From positions 1,674,001-1,738,000 of the forward strand of contig NZ_AP014879.1 of assembly GCF_002355735.1 (NCBI RefSeq): a DNA stretch of 64,000 bases. The letters run 5' to 3'. Shown one piece after another: positions 50,599-61,652 of this stretch. The stretch is from Sulfuricaulis limicola (lineage in GTDB: Bacteria > Pseudomonadota > Gammaproteobacteria > Acidiferrobacterales > Sulfurifustaceae). The first letter of the stretch is position 1, and each line of letters opens with the position of its first letter. The translations under genes were made by a program, and so were the position numbers. The notes under the pieces are model-generated. The model searched no databases and was not told the DNA's origin. It saw nothing but the letters and a program-made list of their open reading frames with translations.

Positions 50599-50744
50599 AA
50601 AAAAAAGAGGCGGCCGTTCATGGCCGCCTCCGGTATTTCCACTGATCACTTGCTTCCGGAATGCATCCTTGCATCCCTTAAGACTTCCCTGCTTACGTCC
50701 GATGTCGTCAGCTTCGATATGTCCCTATCGGGCTTCCCTTCCTC
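50599..50744 (-). ncRNA. Candidate CsrB/RsmZ-type regulatory RNA
   Basis: This 146-nt unit is antisense to the addB-addA gap. Ten GGA trinucleotides occur on the minus strand (at 50740, 50735, 50722, 50698, 50686, 50674, 50666, 50655, 50638 and 50629, low coordinate of each). Several lie in hairpin loops: CGATA-GGGACA-TATCG, ATGCA-AGGA-TGCAT and a GCTGACG/CGTAAGC stem with loop ACATCGGA. A sigma-70-like promoter lies just upstream and a perfect 9-bp stem (GAGGCGGCC/GGCCGCCTC) with eight T ends it. Dense GGA in loops plus this size are hallmarks of RNAs that titrate CsrA/RsmA. No csrA gene is in the window, so the assignment rests on sequence pattern. Confidence 0.75.
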
Positions 50745-50749
50745 TTCAA

Positions 50750-50777
50750 ACTATAGGTGCCGGGACTGAAGTTGCAA
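50750..50777 (-). promoter_or_regulatory. Promoter of the candidate CsrB/RsmZ-type RNA
   Basis: TTGCAA (50772-50777) and TATAGT (50750-50755) are spaced by 16 bases on the minus strand, four and five of six matches to the sigma-70 boxes. The RNA should start near 50744. I see no TGTAAG-type GacA box upstream. Confidence 0.65.
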
Positions 50778-50868
50778 GCCGCCCATCCCGATCCATGACC
50801 AAAAAAATGTCATTGATATACATAGGTTTAGGTTTGCAGCAGCCGGCATTCATGGGACGGTCGCAACC

Positions 50869-53800
50869 ATGATGGACGTATCGCGCGCCACCGCCCCGGA
50901 AAACAACGTGGTGGTTCAGGCTGCCGCCGGAACCGGCAAGACCTGGCTGCTGACCAGCCGCATCATTCGTCTGCTGCTCCAGGGGACCGAACCCGGCGCC
51001 ATCCTGGCCCTCAGCTTCACGCGCAAGGCCGCCGGCGAGATCCACGAACGCGTCACCGAGCGTCTGCTGGCACTGGCCGCGAGCGACGAAGACGCGCTCG
51101 TTAAACAGCTAGAGGAGATCGGGGCCGGCACCGATCCGGCCAGCCGCGAGGCCGCGCGCGGGCTTTACGAAAAACATCTGAGCGCGATCCATCCGCTGCG
51201 TACCACCACGTTTCACGCCTTCTGTCAGGAAATCCTGCGGCGCTTTCCGCTCGAAGCCGACGTACCGCCGGGATTCGAGCTGGTCGAATCAACGGCTGAA
51301 CTGGAGCAGGCTGCCTGGCTCGCGCTCGACAGAAAGGCCGCGCGCGACAGCGGAGGCACGCTGGCCAATGCGCTCGACACGCTGTTGCGGGAATGCGGCG
51401 GTGTCACCGGCACGCATTCGGCGCTGGATGATTTTCTGGCGCATCGCAGCGACTGGTGGGCCTATACCGAAAATGAATCGAACCCGGTGGATTTTGCCGC
51501 CACGCAGCTCGGACAAATGCTGGACGTGGCAGAAGACGCCGATCCGCACGCGTCCTTCATGCGCGATCCCGCCGTGCGCGAACATATCGCGCGTTACGCC
51601 GAGCTGCTGGCCGGTCACCCTACGGCAACGAATCAGGAATACATCGCGAACCTGACGCGGGCGCTGGCGGACACGCAAGCTTCATCGCGAAGCTTTGAAT
51701 GGGTTCGCGGCGTGGTGCTGACCAACATGGATGAGCCACGCAAACTGAAACGTTCAGACGCCCTCGAGAAAAAGCTCGGCACCGACCGAACCGATGAGAT
51801 CATCCGCCTGCACCAGGAGATCGCCTCGCGGTTGCTGGCGGCGATAGCCGGGCACAAGCGCCGCTGGACCTTCATGGTTTCGCGTGCCTGGTATGTCTGC
51901 GGTGTGGCCCTGCTCGAGGAATACCAGCGACTCAAGCTGGAGCGCGGCGTGCTCGACTTCGCCGACCTGGAATGGAAAACCTATCGCCTGCTGAACCGCA
52001 GCCGCCATGCCGAGTGGGTGCAGTACAAACTGGATCAGCGCATCGATCATCTGCTGGTGGATGAATTCCAGGACACCAACCCGACCCAGTGGCGGCTGCT
52101 GCTGCCGTTGTTGCAGGAGATCGTGGCCGGCGATCCGGAGCGCCGCCGCAGCGTGTTTCTCGTCGGTGACGAGAAACAGTCGGTGTACCGCTTCCGCCGC
52201 GCCGACCCGCGCCTGTTTCATGCCGCGCGTCACTGGCTGCAACAGCACGCGCAGGCGCACACCCTGACCCAGCACCTGTCACGGCGCTCCTCGCCCGCCA
52301 TCATCCGTTTCGTAAATCTGGTGTTTCATCGGTCCAGCGACGTTGAACCCGAAACTGACAGTGATTACCCGTTGCAGGATTTCCAGCCGCATGACACGCA
52401 CCACCGGCAGCTATGGGGCCGGGCCGAACTGCTGCCGCTGGTGCGGCGCGGCGACAAAACCGGCGAAAAAGCGGCGCCGGCATGGCGCAATCCGCTGGAA
52501 CGGCCGCGCCAGGTGGATGAGGACCAGCGGCATCGCCAGGAGGGCGATCTGATCGCCGGAAAAATCCGGGAAATACTGGGCCGGCTGATCGCCGAGGGCG
52601 AACGGGTGCGGTCCCTGACCGGCGACGACATCATGATCCTGCTGCGCGACCGCACTCACGCACGCTTCTACGAGGAGGCCCTGCGACGCGCTGGCATACC
52701 TTATATAGGAACGGGGCGCGGAGCCTTCATGCAATCGCTGGAGGTGCGCGACCTTGTACATCTGCTGCATCAGCTGGTCGAGCCCTATAACGACCTGGCA
52801 CTGGCCTCGGCCCTGCGCTCCCCGCTGTTCGCCGCCACCGAGGACGACCTGCTGCGTCTGGCGCAAAGCCCGCCGGGCACGTGGCGCATGCGCCTTGAGC
52901 GACTGGCAATGGGGCAGACGCCGGACGGCGCGCTTGCGCGCGCACGGCAACTGCTGCCGCGCTGGAGCAGCTATGTCGGCCGCGTGCCGGTGCACGACCT
53001 GCTCGACCGCATCTACTGCGAAGGCAACGTGGTGGCGCGCTACCTGGCCGCGGCGGTGCCGCATCTGCGGCCGCGCGTGGAGGCCAATCTCAACCACTTT
53101 CTCGAACTGGCACTGGAGGTCGACAGCGGGCGTTATCCGAGCCTGTCGCATTTTCTCGCCTGGCTCGAAAGGCAGGCGGAGCATGACGACAAGTCGCCGG
53201 CGGAGCCGGCCTGGAACCGCGCGCCGCGCGTGCGCGTCATGACCATCCATGCCGCCAAGGGGCTGGAATCGCCCGTGGTGTTTCTTGCCGACGCCGCGCG
53301 CAGCACCGACAACCGCGATCGCGGACTGCGCCCGCTGGTCGACTGGCCGGTACAGGACTCGCGACCGCGGTATTTTCATCTTGGCGGCGCCAGTAAGGAA
53401 ATCGACGATATCAGCCAGGCGCTGCGTACCGAACAGCAATGGCCGGCCCGTCGCGAGGAGGCCAACCTGTTGTACGTGGCGCTCACGCGCGCACGCCAGA
53501 TGCTCTATGTCTCGGGTTGCGAACCCGGCCACGGCGGGCGCGGCTGGTACGGCTTCGTCGAAAAGCGCCTGCGTCACGCCGGCGATTCCGGCGAAGCGGC
53601 ACGCGCTGGGCTCCAGCTTGACAACATTTCCCTGGACGACGGCAAAACCGTGTTTAACACCTGCGCCTGGCTGGAATTCGGCCAGCCGCCATCGACACAG
53701 CCAATGGAGCCGCCGATATCCATGACGGGATTCCGTGTCGATCCACGGCTGACGCAGCCGTTTCCCGAGCTGCCGGAAACCGGAATCCTCAACCCGAGCC

Positions 53801-54345
53801 GCTCTGCACAGCCGGAAGACGATTATCCGGACGAGGCCACCGGCTTCACGGAGGCCCGTACGCCGCAGCAACGCCGCGGCAAAGTGATTCATCGCATGCT
53901 GGAACGACTGACAAACGGCGAGACGCACGCGACGGTCGAAAAAACGATATGGCAGGAATTCGGCGAGTGGCTGGAGGAAAAGGACTTCAACCAGTGGTGG
54001 CGCGAGGCCTGTGCCGTGCCGGATCAGGCGGATTTTCGCGAGTTTTTCGATCCCGCCCGCTACCAGGAGGCGCGCAATGAGATCCCGATTCTCTATCGCG
54101 ACGGCGGGCGCGATGTCTATGGCGTCATCGACCGGCTCGTCATCCGACAGGAAGAAATCGTGCTCATCGACTACAAGACCCATGCGCGCGCCACCCGGGA
54201 CAACGTCGCTCGGCTGGCAGAGGATTTCCGGGAACAGATGCGCCAGTACGGCGAAGGCGCGCGCCGGCTGTGGCCGGGTAAAAAATTGAGGCTGGTGCTG
54301 CTCTTCACCGCCTGCGGCGAGATGGTGGAACTGGAGAAAATATAA
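50869..54345 (+). CDS. AddA-like UvrD/Rep helicase-nuclease
   Basis: The 1158-residue SF1A helicase has Walker A AAAGTGKTWLLTSRI (about 18-32), LSFTRKAAGEI, Walker B VDEFQDTNPTQW, the GDEKQSVYRFRRADP motif and a motif V/VI pair (VMTIHAAKGLESPVVFL, LLYVALTRARQMLYVSG). A C-terminal PD-(D/E)XK nuclease carries GVIDRLVIRQEEIVLIDYKT (about 1084-1103). It pairs with the AddB-like protein for double-strand break processing. ATG 50869 or 50872 may start it. Confidence 0.9.
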   Translation: MMDVSRATAPENNVVVQAAAGTGKTWLLTSRIIRLLLQGTEPGAILALSFTRKAAGEIHERVTERLLALAASDEDALVKQLEEIGAGTDPASREAARGLYEKHLSAIHPLRTTTFHAFCQEILRRFPLEADVPPGFELVESTAELEQAAWLALDRKAARDSGGTLANALDTLLRECGGVTGTHSALDDFLAHRSDWWAYTENESNPVDFAATQLGQMLDVAEDADPHASFMRDPAVREHIARYAELLAGHPTATNQEYIANLTRALADTQASSRSFEWVRGVVLTNMDEPRKLKRSDALEKKLGTDRTDEIIRLHQEIASRLLAAIAGHKRRWTFMVSRAWYVCGVALLEEYQRLKLERGVLDFADLEWKTYRLLNRSRHAEWVQYKLDQRIDHLLVDEFQDTNPTQWRLLLPLLQEIVAGDPERRRSVFLVGDEKQSVYRFRRADPRLFHAARHWLQQHAQAHTLTQHLSRRSSPAIIRFVNLVFHRSSDVEPETDSDYPLQDFQPHDTHHRQLWGRAELLPLVRRGDKTGEKAAPAWRNPLERPRQVDEDQRHRQEGDLIAGKIREILGRLIAEGERVRSLTGDDIMILLRDRTHARFYEEALRRAGIPYIGTGRGAFMQSLEVRDLVHLLHQLVEPYNDLALASALRSPLFAATEDDLLRLAQSPPGTWRMRLERLAMGQTPDGALARARQLLPRWSSYVGRVPVHDLLDRIYCEGNVVARYLAAAVPHLRPRVEANLNHFLELALEVDSGRYPSLSHFLAWLERQAEHDDKSPAEPAWNRAPRVRVMTIHAAKGLESPVVFLADAARSTDNRDRGLRPLVDWPVQDSRPRYFHLGGASKEIDDISQALRTEQQWPARREEANLLYVALTRARQMLYVSGCEPGHGGRGWYGFVEKRLRHAGDSGEAARAGLQLDNISLDDGKTVFNTCAWLEFGQPPSTQPMEPPISMTGFRVDPRLTQPFPELPETGILNPSRSAQPEDDYPDEATGFTEARTPQQRRGKVIHRMLERLTNGETHATVEKTIWQEFGEWLEEKDFNQWWREACAVPDQADFREFFDPARYQEARNEIPILYRDGGRDVYGVIDRLVIRQEEIVLIDYKTHARATRDNVARLAEDFREQMRQYGEGARRLWPGKKLRLVLLFTACGEMVELEKI

Positions 54346-54350
54346 TATTT

Positions 54351-54436
54351 TTGGAACGCAGATGAACGCAGATCAGAAAAATTTATGTTTTATCTGCGTT
54401 CATCATTAAATATGAATCTGCGTTAATCTGCGGATA
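54351..54436. repeat. Inverted repeat of CGCAGAT units between convergent addA-like and diguanylate cyclase genes
   Basis: The left part GGAACGCAGATGAACGCAGAT pairs with ATCTGCGTTCAT and with AATCTGCGTTAATCTGCGG on the right. The unit (ACGCAGATN) again has a period of about 9-10 bases inside palindromic arms, like the CGCCAAG family, but the sequence is unrelated. It may serve as a terminator between the convergent genes. Confidence 0.75.
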
Positions 54437-54446
54437 ATTTTCTTAC

Positions 54447-55532
54447 TCAAGACACCACGGCCTGAATCACGCGGTTGCGCCCCGCTTCCTTGGCCTGGTA
54501 CAGCGCGGCGTCCACCTGCTTGAACAGCCAGACGGCCGGATCGGGCCCGTAGGAATCCACGCCCGGCTGCAGGCAGGCCATACCGATGCTCACGGTGACG
54601 TCCAGATCGATCCCTTCCGGAATCACGAAGGCGCTGTGCTCGATGCGGCTGCGCAGGCGTTCGGCGATGGCCGCGCCCTGGACGGGCGTGGTGCCCGGCA
54701 ACAACAGCACGAACTCCTCGCCGCCATAACGCGCCAGCACATCGCTGCCACGCAAGTCCTGGCCGAGCAGGCTGGCGATCTGACGCAGCACGCGGTCGCC
54801 GACCTGGTGACCGTACTGGTCGTTCACCTGCTTGAAGAAATCCACATCCACCAGCATGCACACCAGCGGCCCGGCCCGGCGCGCCCAGCGCTCCACCTCC
54901 TCCGCCAGGCGGCGTTCGAAGAAGCGCCGGTTGGAAATCCCGGTCAGGGGATCGGTGAGGCCGTCGAGCTTGAGACGTTCATGATTGATGGAGTTGTCGA
55001 TGCACATGGCCGCCACTGCCGCCAGGTGTTCCAGCAGATCCGTGGCGATGCCCGGAATGAAATGACGCGGATCGCGGCTGCCCTGGTTGAGGCTGCCGAT
55101 GAGTTCGCCGCGCCGGACCAGCGGCGTGACTGCCACTGAACCCGAGGCGCAGGGATGGTTGGAGAACAACAGCGCATGCAGGCGCTCATCGACCGGCCCC
55201 AGGCGCGGACGCCACGGCCTGGTAAAAAGCCCGTCCAGTGTCTCGCGCGGAATGGCGACAAAACTGCGCGCCCCGGAATCCGGCGCGCCACCGGCCTCGA
55301 TCAGACGCGTCATTTCGTATTCGGGATCGGCGCAGGCAACCGTGACGCAGTCGATGCCCGGAAAAGTCTCGGGAATACCCAGTGTGATGATGTCGATCAG
55401 GTCGGGAAGCGAAGGTGAACCGATCATGCGCACTTCGATCTGGCGAAAACCGGACCAGATGCGCTCGTTGTCGCGCAGTTGTTTGCTAAGCCTGATCCAC
55501 TCCCGCTCCTGCGTCGTGCTTGCCTGGTCCAT
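54447..55532 (-). CDS. Diguanylate cyclase (GAF-like/DUF484 sensor + GGDEF)
   Basis: The 361-residue cytoplasmic protein has an N-terminal coiled coil and a GAF-like domain (residues about 30-190). The C-terminal GGDEF domain has active site GGEEF (about 267) and an RxxD inhibitory site five residues before it (RGSDVLARYGGEEF), so it should make c-di-GMP with product inhibition. No membrane segment is visible. It reads away from dsbC and converges on the AddA-like gene. Confidence 0.93.
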   Translation of the reverse strand: MDQASTTQEREWIRLSKQLRDNERIWSGFRQIEVRMIGSPSLPDLIDIITLGIPETFPGIDCVTVACADPEYEMTRLIEAGGAPDSGARSFVAIPRETLDGLFTRPWRPRLGPVDERLHALLFSNHPCASGSVAVTPLVRRGELIGSLNQGSRDPRHFIPGIATDLLEHLAAVAAMCIDNSINHERLKLDGLTDPLTGISNRRFFERRLAEEVERWARRAGPLVCMLVDVDFFKQVNDQYGHQVGDRVLRQIASLLGQDLRGSDVLARYGGEEFVLLLPGTTPVQGAAIAERLRSRIEHSAFVIPEGIDLDVTVSIGMACLQPGVDSYGPDPAVWLFKQVDAALYQAKEAGRNRVIQAVVS

Positions 55533-55571
55533 GCCTCCGTCTCGCGGTCGCTGTCCCGGTAGCTCCGGCGA

Positions 55572-56288
55572 TCAGCTCTTGAGGCCAAGTATAGCGAGCA
55601 ATCGCGACGCCGGGACATAACCCGGCAGCACTTTACCATCATCGAGGAAAATGGCGGGGGTTCCGCCGATATCCAGGCGCTGGCCCAGCTGGTAATGGCT
55701 TTCCACCGGATTGGTGCAGGTTTTCATGTCGATCTTGCCGCCGGCCTTGGCGATGCCGATGGCCTTGGCGCGATCACCGGCGCACCACACCGCCACGGCA
55801 CGCTTGTAACTCGCCGAGCCGATGCCGGCGCGCGGATAGAACAGGTAGCGCACCTTCACGCCCTGCTGGTTGAGTGTGGGCACGTCGAGATGAAACTTGG
55901 CGCAGTAGCCGCAATCCACGTCAGTGAACACCGTGAGCGTGCGCTTGGGCTTGTCGGGTCCGATCACGATCATGTTCTGCTCACCCACCTCGTCCAGCAG
56001 ACGCTTGCGGATCGCCCCGCGCCGGGTCTCGGTGATATTGCTCTTTGCGTGCAGATCCATGACGTCGCCCATGAAGAGATACTTGCCGTCGCTCGTGGTG
56101 TAGAAAATCTTGGAGTCAAACTCGACTTCATACATCCCGGTAACGGGAGAAGGTTTGATGCTCGCCGCCTTGAGCTCGGGGAAAGCACGGGCAAGCTCCG
56201 CCCTTATCTGCTGCTCTTCCTGTTCGCCCGCAACGGCGGAAAACGGCATGGCGAGACAGACCAGACTGAATATAAAGAATCGCAACAT
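55572..56288 (-). CDS. dsbC: Thiol:disulfide interchange protein DsbC
   Basis: The 238-residue periplasmic isomerase has a signal peptide (cleavage after FSAVA), an N-terminal dimerisation domain and a thioredoxin domain with CGYC at 126-129. A second pair is represented by VWCAGDRA and KTCTNPVESHYQLG. GGTPAIFLDDGKVLPGYVPA is the cis-Pro region. It repairs wrong disulfides. It is upstream of the cyclase gene by 39 bases. Confidence 0.95.
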   Translation of the reverse strand: MLRFFIFSLVCLAMPFSAVAGEQEEQQIRAELARAFPELKAASIKPSPVTGMYEVEFDSKIFYTTSDGKYLFMGDVMDLHAKSNITETRRGAIRKRLLDEVGEQNMIVIGPDKPKRTLTVFTDVDCGYCAKFHLDVPTLNQQGVKVRYLFYPRAGIGSASYKRAVAVWCAGDRAKAIGIAKAGGKIDMKTCTNPVESHYQLGQRLDIGGTPAIFLDDGKVLPGYVPASRLLAILGLKS

Positions 56289-56400
56289 TGGATTGTTTCT
56301 CGCTGATGGGAAGTTTCAGGTCGGAATTGCGCCAGCCATCATACTGGCCGGTGGCGGTCCACGCCAGCATTAGACGGTGCCGGACGAATTCGGTTCGCGG

Positions 56401-58794
<2,394 letters not shown>

Positions 58795-59015
58795 GCCGAG
58801 GGCACAAAATAACCCATGCCCCGTGGATTTCCAATGAAACTCTCAAGTCGGGGCGCTCCGGCGCTAACCGCCGAATTGATCAAAAATATGTGCTTGTAAA
58901 CAGCAAGTTATAAAAATATACCAAGTCCAAAGTGCGCCCGAATCCCGGCCATGGCGGCAGGCATGATCTATGCTTGCATCTTGGACATCAAAATCGGGTC
59001 GTACCTTTAATCTGA

Positions 59016-61523
59016 ATGCACAGCGCCGTTAATTCATCCACAACATCGTCTCAGAAGCCCACACTCACGATACGGATCCTGGAAACGCTGGGGTTGGGCA
59101 GTTTTCGCGGCCGGATGCTGTACATCGCGGCGTTTTCCATCGGGTTCATGCTGGCCACCTCCTGGATGGCGCAAACACGCGTCAGCGAAGCCACGCGGCA
59201 GGGGATTTCCAATGCCATCGACCAGCAGGAAATCTTGCGCGTGTTGCGTGACGTCTCCGGCGACATCTGGCTGGCGGAAAACAGCCTCCACCATCTCCCG
59301 GAATCGAGCATGACGCGCGGCGTCATCGCCCTCAAACATCTGAAAAACGCGCTCGACAAAACCGGCCTGCTGGCAGAGGTGGCGAAAAGACAGCATTCAG
59401 CGATCCTGCAACAGGAAACGCAGGAATTCATCGTCAGCCTCGACCGGTTGCACCGGGAGGTGACGGCCGTGAACACCGCCGGACCGCTGACCACGTTGCA
59501 TGCCCGTGCTGAACCCCTTCTCGAGAAAGCTCGGGTCACCATGTTCAGGCTGGAAAAAACCCTCGCCGGCCGCAGCATCGATGACATGCACCTGCTGACA
59601 CAGGCCATCGAGCGCCAGTTGCAATTGCTCTGGATTGCGGCGCTGGTGGGTATCGCCGCCATCGTCGCGTGGCTGCTGCTGTTCGAATACTCCATCCGCA
59701 AACCGGTGGCGCGCATCACCGGAGCCCTCAAGGCCGAGGCGGAAGGTTCCCGGCAGGTCATGGTATCTCCCACGTGGACACAGGAAACGGGAAATCTCGT
59801 ATCCGCCTTCGGCCACATGCGCCAGCAGGTGCGGGCGCGCCAGCAGCGCCTGGAAACCATCCTGGACAACGCCGCCGAAGGCATCATCACCTTCGATGCC
59901 GACGGTTACATCGAGAGCGTCAACAAGGCAGCCGAAAAACTGTTCGGTTACAGCCAGGGGGAAGTTGCCGGAAAGGACCTGCGGCTCATCCTGCCGGCGC
60001 AGTCACGCGAAAATCGCGAGGATTACCTGAAGCATTTCCTCCGCACCGAAATCCAGCGCCTGATCGGCCATGAGGGCGAGGTGACCGGGCGTCACAAGGA
60101 TGGCACCACTTTCCCGATGGCGCTCAAGATCAGCGCCATGATGCTGGAGGGAAAACAGCTGTACACCGGTCTGGTGGCGGACATCAGCGAGCGCAAGGCC
60201 ATGGTCGAGAACCTCAAAAACATGGCCGAGCATGACGGACTCACCGGGCTTTATAACCGCAGTTACTTCCAGCAGGAACTGGAGCGCGTCGTGGAGCGCG
60301 TCAAGCGTGCCGGCGGCATCTGCTGTTCCCTGCTTTATATCGACCTGGACAACTTCAAATACATCAACGACACGCTGGGACATGCCGCCGGCGACCGGCT
60401 GATCATCGAGGTCGCCGGCATCCTGAACAAGCGCGCGCGCAAAAGCGACCTGATCGCCCGTATCGGCGGCGACGAGTTCACCGTGCTGCTGTTCGACACC
60501 ACCCCCATGCTGTCGATCCAGGTCGCTGAGTCCTTCCGCGCCAGGCTGGCCGACTACCTCTTCAAACACAGCGGCGAGCAGATCGACATCGGCTGCTCCA
60601 TCGGCGTAACCAGCATCAGTCCGGGCACGACGTCCGCCGCCGAAGTCCTGTCGCAGGCCGACCTCGCGTGCCACCTGGCCAAGCGCGGCGGCCGCAACCG
60701 CGTGCACCTGTATAATACCGAGGACGCCGAAAGCGCCGCCGCCATGGCCATCGACATGGGCTGGTCACGCCGTATCAAGGAGGCCATCGAAAAGGATCGC
60801 TTCGTGCTCGCCTGCCAGCCGATCGTCAATACCGCCACGCGCGAAATCGAATCCTACGAGGTGCTGATCCGCATGCTCGACGAGCGTGACGAGCTGATCA
60901 TGCCTTCGGGATTCCTGGCCACCGCCGATCGTTTCGGGCTAGCGGCAGAAATCGACAAATGGGTCATTCGCCACGCCATCGAAGGCCTGGCCCGGCAGCG
61001 TGTCACCACTCCCCGCCTGCGCTATGCCATCAATCTGTCCGGACGTACCCTGACCACGCCCGGCATTTGCGAACTGATCCAGGACAAACTCAAGGACACC
61101 GGCCTGGAACCGTCAGCCCTGACCTTCGAGGTGACCGAAACCGTGGCCATCGCCGACATGGTGGCGGCGGATCTTTTCCTGTCGCGCCTGCGGTCGATGG
61201 GCTGTCAAACCGCCCTGGACGACTTCGGTTCGGGGATGGCCTCGTTCGCCTACCTCAAGGACCTGCCCGTGAACAGCGTCAAGATTGACGGGCGCTTCGT
61301 GAAGAACCTCGCGACCAGCCCGGTGGATCAGGCGATGGTCAAGGCCATGAACGAGATTGCCCACGCGCTGGGCAAACAGACCATCGCCGAGTTCGTGGAA
61401 AACGAGGAGAGTTTCAAACTGCTCGCCGCCTATGGCGTGGATTTCGCCCAAGGCTATCACCTGGGAAGACCGGACGTGACGCTGCCCTGCTCCGCCCTCA
61501 CCAAGGGACGCTGCGCCTCCTGA
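59016..61523 (+). CDS. Membrane PAS-GGDEF-EAL c-di-GMP signalling protein
   Basis: The 835-residue protein has two transmembrane helices (MLYIAAFSIGFMLATSWMA and LLWIAALVGIAAIVAWLLLF) bracketing a periplasmic helical sensor. A HAMP-like segment and PAS domain (LDNAAEGIITFDADGYIESV) follow, then GGDEF with intact RIGGDEF and RxxD (RKSD), and EAL. The EAL box reads EVL (YEVLIRM), but the other metal and catalytic residues (INLSG, FEVTET, DDFGSG, VKIDG, EFVENEE) look intact. It may be bifunctional. No operon partner is obvious. Confidence 0.93.
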   Translation: MHSAVNSSTTSSQKPTLTIRILETLGLGSFRGRMLYIAAFSIGFMLATSWMAQTRVSEATRQGISNAIDQQEILRVLRDVSGDIWLAENSLHHLPESSMTRGVIALKHLKNALDKTGLLAEVAKRQHSAILQQETQEFIVSLDRLHREVTAVNTAGPLTTLHARAEPLLEKARVTMFRLEKTLAGRSIDDMHLLTQAIERQLQLLWIAALVGIAAIVAWLLLFEYSIRKPVARITGALKAEAEGSRQVMVSPTWTQETGNLVSAFGHMRQQVRARQQRLETILDNAAEGIITFDADGYIESVNKAAEKLFGYSQGEVAGKDLRLILPAQSRENREDYLKHFLRTEIQRLIGHEGEVTGRHKDGTTFPMALKISAMMLEGKQLYTGLVADISERKAMVENLKNMAEHDGLTGLYNRSYFQQELERVVERVKRAGGICCSLLYIDLDNFKYINDTLGHAAGDRLIIEVAGILNKRARKSDLIARIGGDEFTVLLFDTTPMLSIQVAESFRARLADYLFKHSGEQIDIGCSIGVTSISPGTTSAAEVLSQADLACHLAKRGGRNRVHLYNTEDAESAAAMAIDMGWSRRIKEAIEKDRFVLACQPIVNTATREIESYEVLIRMLDERDELIMPSGFLATADRFGLAAEIDKWVIRHAIEGLARQRVTTPRLRYAINLSGRTLTTPGICELIQDKLKDTGLEPSALTFEVTETVAIADMVAADLFLSRLRSMGCQTALDDFGSGMASFAYLKDLPVNSVKIDGRFVKNLATSPVDQAMVKAMNEIAHALGKQTIAEFVENEESFKLLAAYGVDFAQGYHLGRPDVTLPCSALTKGRCAS

Positions 61524-61652
61524 GCCGCACACCGGCCAAAAGCGCCAGGCAAGCGCGGCGGGATATCATAAATAAATGGCTGGAAAAATAATCAGAATAT
61601 GGCAGGATTGGCGGCTTAATCTGCGCCAACCGGAAACTGACTGCCTCTCCAC

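Noticed and set aside
50607-50630. Hairpin after the AddB-like gene considered as its terminator
   Set aside because: On the plus strand the hairpin is preceded by A and followed by CGGTATTTCC, with no T-run. The T-run is on the minus strand, so it terminates leftward transcripts.
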